The position numbers and the translations under genes were made by a program. Of a stretch of 64,000 nt of DNA, positions 1 to 8,124 are shown one piece after another; within the stretch, counting starts at the first letter, position 1; each line of letters begins with the position of its first letter. Under the pieces are notes generated by a model. It ran no database searches, was not told the origin of the DNA, and saw only the letters and a program-made list of their open reading frames with translations. This stretch comes from Bacteroidales bacterium (GTDB taxonomy: Bacteria > Bacteroidota > Bacteroidia > Bacteroidales > UBA932): the NCBI GenBank assembly GCA_017471045.1, contig JAFUWZ010000012.1, positions 1-64,000 on the forward strand, written 5' to 3'.

Positions 1-459
1 GCAAAGCTCGCCGGAACCGAGCGCGGCATTACCGAGCCGACCCCGACCTTCTCCGCCTGCTTCGGCCAGGCCTTCCTCGAGCTGCATCCGACCAAATACG
101 CCGAAGAGCTCGTCAAGAAGATGGAAAAGAGCGGCGCCAAGGCCTACCTGGTGAACACCGGCTGGAACGGCACCGGCAAGCGCATCTCCATCAAGGACAC
201 CCGCGGCATCATCGATGCGATCCTCGACCATTCCATCGACGAGGCTCCGACCAAGCAGATCCCTTACTTCAACTTCACCGTCCCGACCGTCCTGAAGGGC
301 GTCGATACGGGCATCCTGGATCCTCGCGACACCTATGCGGATCCCGCCCAGTGGGAGGAGACGGCCAAGGATCTCGCCGACCGCTTCATCAAGAACTTCA
401 AGAAGTACGAGAGCAACGAAGCCGGCAAGGCGCTGGTCGCCGCCGGTCCCCAGCTTTAA
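1..459 (+). CDS. pckA: Phosphoenolpyruvate carboxykinase (ATP), C-terminal part
   Basis: The reading frame is open from base 1, so the 5' end lies outside the window; 152 residues remain of a protein that is usually about 535 long. The enzyme interconverts oxaloacetate plus ATP with PEP, CO2 and ADP in the cytoplasm; in Bacteroidales it often runs in the carboxylating direction during succinate/propionate fermentation. The visible part opens with [19 protein letters not shown], the signature before the C-terminal lobe, followed by [12 protein letters not shown], both typical of the ATP-dependent family. Translation ends at a TAA followed within a few bases by a large palindrome that may terminate its transcript. 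Family assignment is secure. Confidence 0.95.
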   Translation, partial: AKLAGTERGITEPTPTFSACFGQAFLELHPTKYAEELVKKMEKSGAKAYLVNTGWNGTGKRISIKDTRGIIDAILDHSIDEAPTKQIPYFNFTVPTVLKGVDTGILDPRDTYADPAQWEETAKDLADRFIKNFKKYESNEAGKALVAAGPQL

Positions 460-462
460 CCA

Positions 463-579
463 CCGGCTTGCGGTTCAGGCCGCAGTCAGACAGTAAGGTG
501 CAGGAAGCAGAAAAGACCCCCTCGGGGAATGCTTCCTGCACCTTACTGTCTGTCTGCGGCTTTGCAAACGGCAAGCCGG
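463..579. repeat. 117-nt imperfect palindrome between pckA and recG
   Basis: Three nested inverted repeats share one axis. The outer arms are 463-471 and 571-579 (9 bp perfect). The middle pair is about 479-485 with 554-560. The core arms are 481-509 and 530-558 (29 bp, one mismatch). The 20-nt loop itself holds a CCCC/GGGG hairpin. No run of T follows, so this is not a textbook intrinsic terminator, although it would form a very stable RNA hairpin after the pckA stop. It could be a terminator, an mRNA-stabilising element or a remnant of a small palindromic mobile element. Confidence 0.85.
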
Positions 580-596
580 CATTCCGGAAAAAACAC

Positions 597-604
597 TATA
601 TTTG
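597..604 (+). promoter_or_regulatory. Bacteroidetes -7 box (TATATTTG) before recG
   Basis: The octamer matches TAnnTTTG exactly and ends 6 nt before the recG ATG at 611. No clear -33 TTG element was seen. If this promoter is used, the transcript would start almost at the ATG, giving a leaderless or nearly leaderless mRNA. Confidence 0.5.
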
Positions 605-610
605 TCGTAG

Positions 611-2920
611 ATGGATGCGCTGAATTCGGATATCAAGTTCCTGCCGGGCGTGGGACCGAAACGGGCCGAGCTGTTGAAAAACGAGCTCGGCATCAGCACA
701 TTTTCCGACCTGATCCACCTCTACCCCTTCCGCTACATCGACCGCAGCAGCCTCCAGAAGATTATCGACGTGCGGCCCGATCTCGCTTACGTCCAGATCC
801 TGGCCCGCGTCACCCGCGTCACGCTCTATGGTCCGGGCAGCAGCATCTTCTGGCAGAGCGGCCCCGGGGCCCCCGAACCCCCGCTGGCCGCGGACGGAAA
901 GCCCCTCCGCTTCAACGCCGTCAAGCGCCTCAGCGTATGGGTCGCCGATGCCACCGGCGAGATGGAAATGGTCTTCTTCAAGGGGATCAAATGGAACTTT
1001 GACCGGCTCAAACCCGGCCTGGCCTTCCTCTTTTTCGGCAAACCGGCCGCCTTCAACGGGCGGATAAACATCGTCCACCCGGAAGTCGATCCCGCGCCTG
1101 CGCCCGGACAGGCGCAGACCGGTATCGGTACCCTGACGGGCGTCTATCCCAGCACGGAAAAGCTCAAGAACGGCGGTATCACCGGCAAGGTGATGAACCG
1201 GCTCCAAGCCGCCGCCCTCTCCCAATGCCTCCCGCAAGTCGAGGAGACCCTGCCTGAATATGTCCTGCAGGAGAAGGGACTCTGCGGCATCCGCTACGCG
1301 CTCCAGAACATCCATTTCCCGGAGAGCCAGGACGCCCTGGCCAAAGCGACCTTCCGACTCAAATTCGAAGAGCTGTTCTTGCTGCAGCTTTCGTTGCTCA
1401 AGCAGAAATACATCCGCAGCCGCTCCGACAACGGCATCCCGATGTCCAAGGTCGGTCCCGACTTCAACGCATGCTACAACGCCCTCCCCTACGAGCTCAC
1501 CGGCGCCCAGAAGCGCGTCATCAAGGAGATCCGCTCCGACCTCAAGAGCGGGCGGCAGATGAACCGCCTGCTGCAGGGTGACGTCGGTTCCGGCAAGACG
1601 ATGGTCGCCGTGCTGAGCGCGTTGATCGCGGTGGGCAACGGATTCCAGGCCTGCCTGATGGCGCCGACGGAGGTGCTGGCCCAGCAGCACTATGCCAACA
1701 TCTGCAAGTATCTCAAGCCCACGTCGGTGCGCTGCGCACTGCTGACGGGCAGCAGCACGGTCCGCGAGCGCCGGGAGATCCACGCCGGGCTGGAGGATGG
1801 CAGCATCGGCCTGATCGTCGGCACACACGCCCTGCTCGAAGACGACGTCCGTTTCAAGGTCCTCGGCCTCGCCATCATCGACGAGCAGCACAGGTTCGGG
1901 GTCGAACAACGTTCCCGGCTTTGGGCTAAAGGGCCCAAAGCCGGGAACGTTGTCCTGTCGGACCATTCCACCTCCTGCACCCCCTCAAGGGGGATGGCCG
2001 GACATCCGCTGCCGCGGACCGGCGACGCTTTTGCGAATGAAGAAGCGGACGAGGGCAGCACCCTGGCCCCCCATGTCCTCGTCATGACGGCGACGCCCAT
2101 CCCGCGGACGCTGGCGATGACGGTGTACGGCGACCTGGATGTCAGCGTCATCGACGAGATGCCCCCCGGCCGCAAACCCGTCCAGACCCTCCAGATCAGC
2201 CAGGGCAAACGCCCCCACCTCTACCGCTTCATGAAAGCCGAGATCGACAAAGGCCGCCAGGTTTTCGTCGTCTATCCCCTGATCTTCGAAAGCGAGAAGA
2301 TGGACCTCAAGAACCTCCAGACCGGCTACGAAGACATCGTCCAACATTTCCCCTTCCCGCCCTACAAGGTCGCCATCGTCCACGGCCGGCAGACCAATGA
2401 CGAAAAGAACTTCAACATGGACGCCTTTGCCGCAGGGCGGGCCCACATCCTGGTATCCACGACCGTGATCGAAGTCGGCGTGGATGTGCCCAACGCCTCC
2501 GTCATGGTCATCGAGAGCGCCGAGCGCTTCGGCCTGTCGCAGCTGCACCAGCTCCGCGGGCGCGTGGGCCGCGGTGCCGAACAGTCCTACTGCATCCTGG
2601 TCAAGGATGTCAAGGTGTCCAAAGAGTCCCAGAAACGCATCGACCTGCTCTGCTCCACCGAAGACGGCTTCGAACTGGCCGAAGCGGACCTTAAGATGCG
2701 CGGCCCCGGCGACCTGGAAGGCACGCAGCAGAGCGGCCTGCCCATCTCGCTCAACATCGCTTCCCTGGCCAAGGACGGCGTCCTGCTGGGCGAAGTCCGC
2801 CGCTATGCGGAGAAGATCCTGCAGGCCGACCCGGCGCTGGAGGATCCGGTCAACGCCTCCCTCCGCAAGGAACTCCGCAAAGAGAAGTACGAGATCCGCG
2901 ACTTCAGCCGGATCTCCTGA
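611..2920 (+). CDS. recG: ATP-dependent DNA helicase RecG with an in-frame insertion
   Basis: RecG is a cytoplasmic branched-DNA helicase that remodels stalled forks and Holliday junctions. An N-terminal wedge/OB region is followed by Walker A (GDVGSGKT, near residue 325), DEQH box (near 422-425), TATPIPRTL (near 492) and the C-terminal QLRGRVGRG motif. The protein has 769 residues against about 690-700 for the family. Most of the excess is explained by two insertions: about 30 residues in the OB domain (near residues 75-105, Pro/Gly rich) and 45 residues at 442-486 between the DEQH box and the TATP motif. The second is encoded by inverted-repeat DNA (1906-2004) yet keeps the frame open. All helicase motifs look intact, so the gene is probably functional. 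The chosen ATG is the first in frame after a -7 box. Confidence 0.93.
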   Translation: MDALNSDIKFLPGVGPKRAELLKNELGISTFSDLIHLYPFRYIDRSSLQKIIDVRPDLAYVQILARVTRVTLYGPGSSIFWQSGPGAPEPPLAADGKPLRFNAVKRLSVWVADATGEMEMVFFKGIKWNFDRLKPGLAFLFFGKPAAFNGRINIVHPEVDPAPAPGQAQTGIGTLTGVYPSTEKLKNGGITGKVMNRLQAAALSQCLPQVEETLPEYVLQEKGLCGIRYALQNIHFPESQDALAKATFRLKFEELFLLQLSLLKQKYIRSRSDNGIPMSKVGPDFNACYNALPYELTGAQKRVIKEIRSDLKSGRQMNRLLQGDVGSGKTMVAVLSALIAVGNGFQACLMAPTEVLAQQHYANICKYLKPTSVRCALLTGSSTVRERREIHAGLEDGSIGLIVGTHALLEDDVRFKVLGLAIIDEQHRFGVEQRSRLWAKGPKAGNVVLSDHSTSCTPSRGMAGHPLPRTGDAFANEEADEGSTLAPHVLVMTATPIPRTLAMTVYGDLDVSVIDEMPPGRKPVQTLQISQGKRPHLYRFMKAEIDKGRQVFVVYPLIFESEKMDLKNLQTGYEDIVQHFPFPPYKVAIVHGRQTNDEKNFNMDAFAAGRAHILVSTTVIEVGVDVPNASVMVIESAERFGLSQLHQLRGRVGRGAEQSYCILVKDVKVSKESQKRIDLLCSTEDGFELAEADLKMRGPGDLEGTQQSGLPISLNIASLAKDGVLLGEVRRYAEKILQADPALEDPVNASLRKELRKEKYEIRDFSRIS
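1906..1953. repeat. 21-bp perfect inverted repeat at the edge of the recG insertion
   Basis: Arms 1906-1926 and 1933-1953 are perfectly complementary around a 6-nt spacer (TAAAGG). The left arm encodes the conserved native RecG stretch QRSRLWA. The right arm lies in the insertion and is therefore an inverted copy of the host gene's own sequence. Confidence 0.95.
1956..2004. repeat. 49-nt imperfect palindromic element inside recG
   Basis: The outer ends are TGTC at 1956-1959 and GACA at 2001-2004. The first 15 and last 15 bases pair at 11 positions, and the core is a CCCCC-TCAA-GGGGG hairpin at 1980-1993. The C/G-rich core resembles the one in the loop of the 463-579 palindrome. It lies wholly within the 135-nt segment absent from ordinary RecG and looks like an interspersed palindromic unit; copies elsewhere in the genome cannot be checked here. 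Confidence 0.75.
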
Positions 2921-2970
2921 TTTTTCCACGAAAAAAGCGTTTTCCCCATACGATTTTCCCAAAAAAACAC

Positions 2971-2978
2971 TATTTTTG
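2971..2978 (+). promoter_or_regulatory. -7 promoter box (TATTTTTG) of the sugar-kinase operon
   Basis: Exact match to TAnnTTTG, 66 nt before the kinase ATG. The LacI-type operator at 2988-3001 begins 9 nt after it, overlapping the expected transcription start, which is a classic repressor position. Confidence 0.65.
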
Positions 2979-2987
2979 AAACGGTAA

Positions 2988-3001
2988 GTCAACCGATTTA
3001 C
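2988..3001 (+). promoter_or_regulatory. Predicted LacI-family operator (GTCAACCGATTTAC)
   Basis: A 14-bp palindrome with central CpG, symmetrical at 10 of 14 positions. The same 14-mer occurs on the minus strand at 43315-43328, and close variants occur at 10227, 10252, 19332 and 46217. LacI-family hinge helices insert leucines at a central CpG, as this motif has. Confidence 0.7.
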
Positions 3002-3044
3002 CACACTTAGCGTGTCCTGAACCACCTATTAGTATCACTCAACC

Positions 3045-4061
3045 ATGGCTGAAAACAACAGAAAAGGAATCATCTCGGCAGGGAACTGGGTCGCTGACAC
3101 CGTCAAGTTCATCGACGCCTTCCCGCAGAAAGGCAATCTCACCACCATCACCGGCGTAGAAGTCGGCCTGGGCGGCCTCGCCCACAACGTCCTCGTGGAC
3201 CTCGCGAGCATGCACAGCGGCCTGCCCCTGTATGCGGGCGGCTGCATCGGCGCGGACGACAACGGCCGCCTCTGCATGGAGGCCTGCGACCGCTTCGGGA
3301 TCGACCGGACCAACCTCCACGTCCTGGAGGGCGAATCGACCGCCTACACGGATGTCATGACCGAGAGAGGCGGCGCCCGCACTTTCTTCCATTACCGCGG
3401 TGCCAACGCGCACCTGGATGTGGAAAAAGTGCTCGCCTGCCAGTCCCCCGCCAGGATCTTCCACCTCGGTTATCTCCTGCTTCTGGACAGCCTCGACCAG
3501 GCAGATCCCGAGTACGGTGTCGCCGCGGCGCGGGCGCTTGACGGCCTCCAGAAGATGGGGTACGAAACCAGCGTGGATGTCGTCTCCGAAGAAGGCGACC
3601 GCTACCGCCAGGTCGTCCTCCCCTGCCTCAAGTACACCGACTATCTGATTATCAATGAGGTAGAAGCCGAAAACAGCCTGAACTGCCAGCTTCGCGCTTC
3701 CGACGGAAGCATCCGGTTCAGCGATGTGGAAGCAGCGGCCCGCCGGCTTCTCGACCTGGGCGTACACAAACTGGTCGTCATCCATTTCCCCGAAGGAGGC
3801 GTGGCCGCCGCCAAGGACGGACGCTGCTGCAGCGCTCCTTCCTTCAGCCCCGCCCGGGAGGAAATCCTCTCCACCGTCGGAGCCGGCGACGCATTCTGCG
3901 CCGGCGCGCTGTATGCGATCCACGAAGGCTTCAGCCTGGAGGACCTGCTGGACTTTGCGTCCGCCAGCGCCCGTTTCAACCTCTTCAACCCGACCTCCAC
4001 GGGCGGCGCCCCGACCCTGGAAGCGATCCAGGCCTTCCTCCAATCCCGCAAACAACAATAA
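3045..4061 (+). CDS. PfkB/ribokinase-family sugar kinase, probable fructokinase
   Basis: A 338-residue cytoplasmic sugar kinase of the usual family length. The N-terminal GGLAHNVLVDLA segment fits the sugar-binding GGxxxN region, and TVGAGDAF near the C-terminus supplies the catalytic base (about D282) and anion hole. The substrate cannot be read from sequence. Because the next two genes are a lyxose/mannose-type isomerase and a mannitol-1-phosphate-type dehydrogenase, and alpha-mannosidases follow, fructose to fructose-6-phosphate is the best inference; xylulose kinase activity in a lyxose pathway is the main alternative. It is the first gene of an operon with a -7 box at 2971 and a LacI-type operator at 2988. 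Confidence 0.8.
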   Translation: MAENNRKGIISAGNWVADTVKFIDAFPQKGNLTTITGVEVGLGGLAHNVLVDLASMHSGLPLYAGGCIGADDNGRLCMEACDRFGIDRTNLHVLEGESTAYTDVMTERGGARTFFHYRGANAHLDVEKVLACQSPARIFHLGYLLLLDSLDQADPEYGVAAARALDGLQKMGYETSVDVVSEEGDRYRQVVLPCLKYTDYLIINEVEAENSLNCQLRASDGSIRFSDVEAAARRLLDLGVHKLVVIHFPEGGVAAAKDGRCCSAPSFSPAREEILSTVGAGDAFCAGALYAIHEGFSLEDLLDFASASARFNLFNPTSTGGAPTLEAIQAFLQSRKQQ

Positions 4062-4074
4062 ACCTATACCATCC

Positions 4075-4752
4075 ATGAAAAGATCAGAAATCAACGCGAT
4101 CATCCGCGAAAACAAAGCCGTCTGCCAGAAAAACCATTTTTTCCTTCCGGCTTGGTGTGACTGGACCCCTGCCGACTGGGCGAAGAAAGGCGCAGAGTGC
4201 GCCGAGATCAAGAATAACAGCATGGGCTGGGACATCACCGATTTCGGCAGTGGCGACTTCGCCAAAGTCGGTCTCTCGCTGGTGACCCTGCGCAACGGCA
4301 ACGTCGCCCTCGACCGCAAGCCCTATTGCGAAAAAATCATGATCGTCCGTGACGGCCAGGTCACCCCGACCCATTTCCACTGGAACAAAATGGAAGACAT
4401 CATCTTCCGGGAGGGAGAAGGCGACTTCTGCATGAAGCTCTGGAACGCTGACCCTCAGACGGAGCAGCTTATAGAAGGCGGCATTGTCAAACTCAAGGTG
4501 GACGGCGTCGTGACCGAGTTCGAAGCCGGCAAGACTTACCGCATCAAGAAGGGTCAGAGCGTCTGCTACACCCCGTATATCTATCACACTTTCTGGGCCG
4601 AAGGCGGCACCTGCCTGATCGGCGAAGTGTCGATGGTCAACGACGACGCCGGGGACAACCGCTTCTGGGAGCCGACCGGCCGTTTCCCTGAGATCGAGGA
4701 GAATGAGCCCGCCGAGGCGCTGCTTTGCAACGAGTATCCGGAGCTGGGGTAG
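4075..4752 (+). CDS. D-lyxose ketol-isomerase family protein (probable mannose/lyxose isomerase)
   Basis: The 225-residue protein matches the length of cupin-type D-lyxose isomerases (EC 5.3.1.15), which interconvert D-lyxose with D-xylulose and in many members also D-mannose with D-fructose. The metal site is visible: H100, H102 and E107 in THFHWNKMED, and H171 in IYHTFW, spaced as in known family members. The ATG at 4075 lies 13 nt after the kinase stop and starts the conserved MKRSEINAII segment; the frame is open further upstream but that would overlap the kinase. Placement before four GH92 genes in the window favours mannose as the working substrate (inference). Confidence 0.85.
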   Translation: MKRSEINAIIRENKAVCQKNHFFLPAWCDWTPADWAKKGAECAEIKNNSMGWDITDFGSGDFAKVGLSLVTLRNGNVALDRKPYCEKIMIVRDGQVTPTHFHWNKMEDIIFREGEGDFCMKLWNADPQTEQLIEGGIVKLKVDGVVTEFEAGKTYRIKKGQSVCYTPYIYHTFWAEGGTCLIGEVSMVNDDAGDNRFWEPTGRFPEIEENEPAEALLCNEYPELG

Positions 4753-4785
4753 CTTCTTCGTTACGCGCTGAATGACACATTCACC

Positions 4786-6000
4786 ATGAAAAAAGCTGTG
4801 ATGTACGGTGGCGGCAACATCGGCCGCGGATTCATCGGCGCCCTCATGAGCAGCGCCGGCTACGAGGTCACGTTCATCGATGTGGCCGAACCGGTCGTGA
4901 AGGAGCTGCTGGAGAAGCGCTGCTATCCCTTGCGCTTCGTCTCCAACGAGGGGCACGAAGACCTCCTGGTCCGGAATGTCACCGCCGTGAACGGCAACGA
5001 CACGCTGGCCGCCTCAGACGCGATCGCATGCTGTGACCTGATGGCCACGGCCGTGGGTGCCCGCATCCTGAAATTCATCGTACCCAACATCGTCGCCGGC
5101 CTGCGTAAGCGCTGGGCCGCCGGCGGGGGGCCCCTCAACATCATCATCTGCGAGAATCTCAACGACGCCAACAAGGTCGTCGAGCGGATGATCAAAGAGC
5201 AGCTGAGCCCCGCTGAGTGCGGGCGCTTCGATGCGGAGGTCGGCCTGGTGGAAGCCTCCATCGGCCGGATGGTCCCCGTCCAGACGGATGAGATGAAGGA
5301 GGGCGAGCCACTCCGCGTGTGCGTGGAGAAATACGGTTTCCTCCCCGTGGATAAAGCCGCGTTCAAAGGCGGGATCCCCGACATCCCGGGGATGGTGCCT
5401 TTCGAACCATTCGACTTCTTCGTCAAGCGCAAGCTCTTCATCCACAACATGGGCCATGCGACGACCGCCTACCTCGGCGGCCTCAAAGGCGTGGACTACA
5501 TCTTCGAGGCGATCGAGGATCCGCAGATCCGGATCCTCGCGCAGAATGCGATGCTGGAAAGCGCCTTGGCGCTGAGCCGACGCTACCAGGTGGATCTCGC
5601 AGGGATCCAGCTCCACATAACGGACCTGCTGGGTCGCTTCACCAACGCGGCCCTGAAGGACACATGCGCCCGCGTAGGCGGCGATCCCGCCCGCAAACTC
5701 TCCCCCGCCGACCGTCTGGTCGGTTCCGCCTCCCTCGCCCTGGAAGAAGGGATCACACCGGCCTACATCGCCGTGGGCGCCGCTGCCGGCGTGAAGCGCT
5801 ACCTGGATGAGGCGGAGCGGCCGCAGACCCCGGAAGAGGCGGCCCGGATACTGAAGGAAGTGAGCGCGCTGGACCCCGATGCCGCGCTGGCCCGGCTGAT
5901 CCTCCGTTATTACGGGATGATCGCCGGAGGCTGCACCCTCGTGGACCTTCGCCGGCAGGCGGACGCCGTCAAGGCCGCCTCCCTGAAAGGCATTATCTGA
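4786..6000 (+). CDS. Mannitol-1-phosphate 5-dehydrogenase-like oxidoreductase
   Basis: A 404-residue long-chain polyol dehydrogenase. The N-terminus carries the Rossmann motif GGGNIGRGF (residues 8-16) with an MtlD-like continuation, and the catalytic segment KLFIHNMGH (K216, N221, H224) matches the K-x4-N-x2-H pattern of mannitol dehydrogenases. MtlD interconverts fructose-6-phosphate and mannitol-1-phosphate with NAD. No mannitol PTS is seen nearby, so the enzyme may act as a redox or overflow valve on fructose-6-phosphate made by the two upstream genes. It is about 20 residues longer than E. coli MtlD. A related hexuronate reductase is a less likely alternative. The next gene starts 9 nt downstream. 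Confidence 0.78.
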   Translation: MKKAVMYGGGNIGRGFIGALMSSAGYEVTFIDVAEPVVKELLEKRCYPLRFVSNEGHEDLLVRNVTAVNGNDTLAASDAIACCDLMATAVGARILKFIVPNIVAGLRKRWAAGGGPLNIIICENLNDANKVVERMIKEQLSPAECGRFDAEVGLVEASIGRMVPVQTDEMKEGEPLRVCVEKYGFLPVDKAAFKGGIPDIPGMVPFEPFDFFVKRKLFIHNMGHATTAYLGGLKGVDYIFEAIEDPQIRILAQNAMLESALALSRRYQVDLAGIQLHITDLLGRFTNAALKDTCARVGGDPARKLSPADRLVGSASLALEEGITPAYIAVGAAAGVKRYLDEAERPQTPEEAARILKEVSALDPDAALARLILRYYGMIAGGCTLVDLRRQADAVKAASLKGII

Positions 6001-6009
6001 TCCTGTTTT

Positions 6010-8124
6010 ATGCGAAAAGTCCTGCCGCTCGTCCTTCTGCTGGCCGCCGCCTGCACCCGGAACGTTGACTACACGCAGTATGTCAATGTATTCGCCGGCA
6101 CGGACGGGGCCGGGCACTGCCACCCTTGCGCCACGACGCCTTTCGGCGCCATCCAGGCAGGCCCCCAGACCGGCAATTTCGGCTGGGATTACTGCGGAGG
6201 CTACCAGTGGGCCGACACGCGGATCCAGGGTTTTTCGCAGAATCGCATCAGCGGCACGGGCAGCAGCGAGCTGGGCGACCTGCTGATGCAACCTTTCACC
6301 GGCGAAGCCGTACGGGCGGACTACAGCAGCCGCTTCGACAAGGCTTCCGAACGGGCCAAGCCCGGTTTCTACACCTGCCGCCTGCAAGACTTCGGCGTGA
6401 CAGCCGAAGTCAGTTGCACTCCGCACGTGGCGATCCACCGCTATTCGGCCGATGAGGCGCCCGTGAGGCTTCTGCTGGACCTCCAGAGCGCCCAGATCGG
6501 GAGTGAGCAGCGGATGTTCCACCGGGTCACGGAGGCCTGGCAGGACTGGTCGGACTCCACGCGCGTCACCGGCTATACCCACTCGAAAGCCTGGAACGAC
6601 CGCGTCATCTATTACGACATCGAGTTCAGCCGTCCCTACACGGTAGCAGCGGTCCTGCCGCTGCGCGATACGGCCGAGCGCATCGCGCGGCGGGTGCTGG
6701 ATTTCGGTCCTTCGACGGAGCCCCTGCTGGTCAAGGCCGCCATCTCCGTGGAAAGCGTGGAAGGGGCAAGGGGCAGCATCGCCGCCGAACTGCCGGGCTG
6801 GGATTTCGGGCAGGTACGCGATGCGGCCCGGGCAGCCTGGAACGAACACCTGGGCCGCATCGACATCGACGCGGATCTGGTCCACCGCCGCATCTTCTAC
6901 ACGGCGATGTACCACCTGATGCAGCATCCCGGCAACATCGCCGACGCCGGCGCGGAGCCCTTCTATTCGACGATGTCGCTGTGGGACACCTTCCGCGCCG
7001 CACATCCGCTCTTCACCCTCGTCGCCCCGGAGATCGTGGACGGGGTCGTCAATTCGTTCCTGCGGTACTACGAGGCGCAGGGGTTCCTGCCCATCTGGGC
7101 CCTGGGCGGCACGGACAATTTCGGGATGATCGGCAACCACTCCGTGCCCGTGATCGTAGATGCCTGGATGAAAGGATTCAGGGGGTTTGATCCGGAGACG
7201 CTCTATCAGGCGGTCCGGCGCTCGCTGACCGAAGACCACATCAAATACGACTGGAGCGCTTACGACCGCTGCGGCTTTTTTCCCTCTGACGTCACCACCG
7301 TCGAGAGCGTGTCCAGGACCCTGGAATGCGGCTTCGACGACTGGTGCGCCGCCCGGATGGCGGAGGGTCTGGGGCATGCTGAGGACGCCGATTTCTTCGA
7401 CCGGCGGGCCGGCTACTGGCACAACGTCTTCGATCCGGAGCGCCACCTGATGCGCGCCCGGGACTCCCAAGGGGCGTGGGATACGCCTTTCGAGCCCTTC
7501 CGCGTCGGCCACTGGAAGACCGGCGGTGCCTTTACGGAAGGCAACGCCTGGCAGTACACCTGGCATGTCCTCCAAGACATTCCGGGCCTGATGGAGGCCA
7601 TGGGCGGCCGGAAAGCGTTCGTCGCGAAACTGGACTCCCTTTTCACCCTGCGCGGGGATCTCGGCAGCGGGGAAACGGTGGATGTCAGCGGCCTGATCGG
7701 CCAGTACGCCCACGGCAACGAGCCCAGCCACCACGTCATCTACCTCTACACCCTGGCCGGGGCACCCGACAAGGCGGCGGACCGGATCCACGAGGTGTGG
7801 GAGAGCCAGTACCGGGACGGTCCCGAAGGTCTCAGCGGCAACGACGACTGCGGCCAGATGAGCGCCTGGTACATCTTGTCGGCGCTGGGATTCTATCCCG
7901 TGAACCCCTGCGGCGGACAATATGTCATCGGGGCCCCGCAACTGCCCCGGATGAGCCTGCACCTGCCCGACGGGAAGACCTTCACCGTCGTGGCGAAAGG
8001 CCTCGCCCCGGAGCGGCGGAGGGTCGCCTCCGTCAGCCTCAACGGACTCCCTTTGGACGGATGGGTAATCCGCCACGAGGACATCCTGCGGGGCGGGACC
8101 CTGGAATTTACCATGAAGCCATGA
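6010..8124 (+). CDS. GH92 alpha-mannosidase, lipoprotein
   Basis: A 704-residue exo-alpha-mannosidase of family GH92, which removes alpha-linked mannose with inversion in a Ca2+-dependent reaction. The signal peptide ends in a lipobox (LLAAAC, C15), so the enzyme should be outer-membrane anchored. Family hallmarks are the N-terminal VFAGTDGAGHCHP and TTPFG segments, GNEPSHH with candidate general acid E571, and GNDDCGQMSAWY (N611-D612-D613) with the candidate base aspartates. The intact GNDD signature fits a standard active member. It follows the sugar-metabolism genes by 9 nt and overlaps the next GH92 start by 4 nt, so it is probably transcribed with both. Confidence 0.93.
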   Translation: MRKVLPLVLLLAAACTRNVDYTQYVNVFAGTDGAGHCHPCATTPFGAIQAGPQTGNFGWDYCGGYQWADTRIQGFSQNRISGTGSSELGDLLMQPFTGEAVRADYSSRFDKASERAKPGFYTCRLQDFGVTAEVSCTPHVAIHRYSADEAPVRLLLDLQSAQIGSEQRMFHRVTEAWQDWSDSTRVTGYTHSKAWNDRVIYYDIEFSRPYTVAAVLPLRDTAERIARRVLDFGPSTEPLLVKAAISVESVEGARGSIAAELPGWDFGQVRDAARAAWNEHLGRIDIDADLVHRRIFYTAMYHLMQHPGNIADAGAEPFYSTMSLWDTFRAAHPLFTLVAPEIVDGVVNSFLRYYEAQGFLPIWALGGTDNFGMIGNHSVPVIVDAWMKGFRGFDPETLYQAVRRSLTEDHIKYDWSAYDRCGFFPSDVTTVESVSRTLECGFDDWCAARMAEGLGHAEDADFFDRRAGYWHNVFDPERHLMRARDSQGAWDTPFEPFRVGHWKTGGAFTEGNAWQYTWHVLQDIPGLMEAMGGRKAFVAKLDSLFTLRGDLGSGETVDVSGLIGQYAHGNEPSHHVIYLYTLAGAPDKAADRIHEVWESQYRDGPEGLSGNDDCGQMSAWYILSALGFYPVNPCGGQYVIGAPQLPRMSLHLPDGKTFTVVAKGLAPERRRVASVSLNGLPLDGWVIRHEDILRGGTLEFTMKP

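Noticed and set aside
1906..2004. CRISPR-like repeat or attenuator in recG
   Set aside because: There is one set of inverted arms, no direct repeat-spacer series, and the segment is translated in frame.
4075..4752. A dedicated D-lyxose catabolic pathway
   Set aside because: It cannot be excluded, but D-lyxose is rare in nature, and the surrounding mannosidases and MtlD-like enzyme favour mannose as the substrate.
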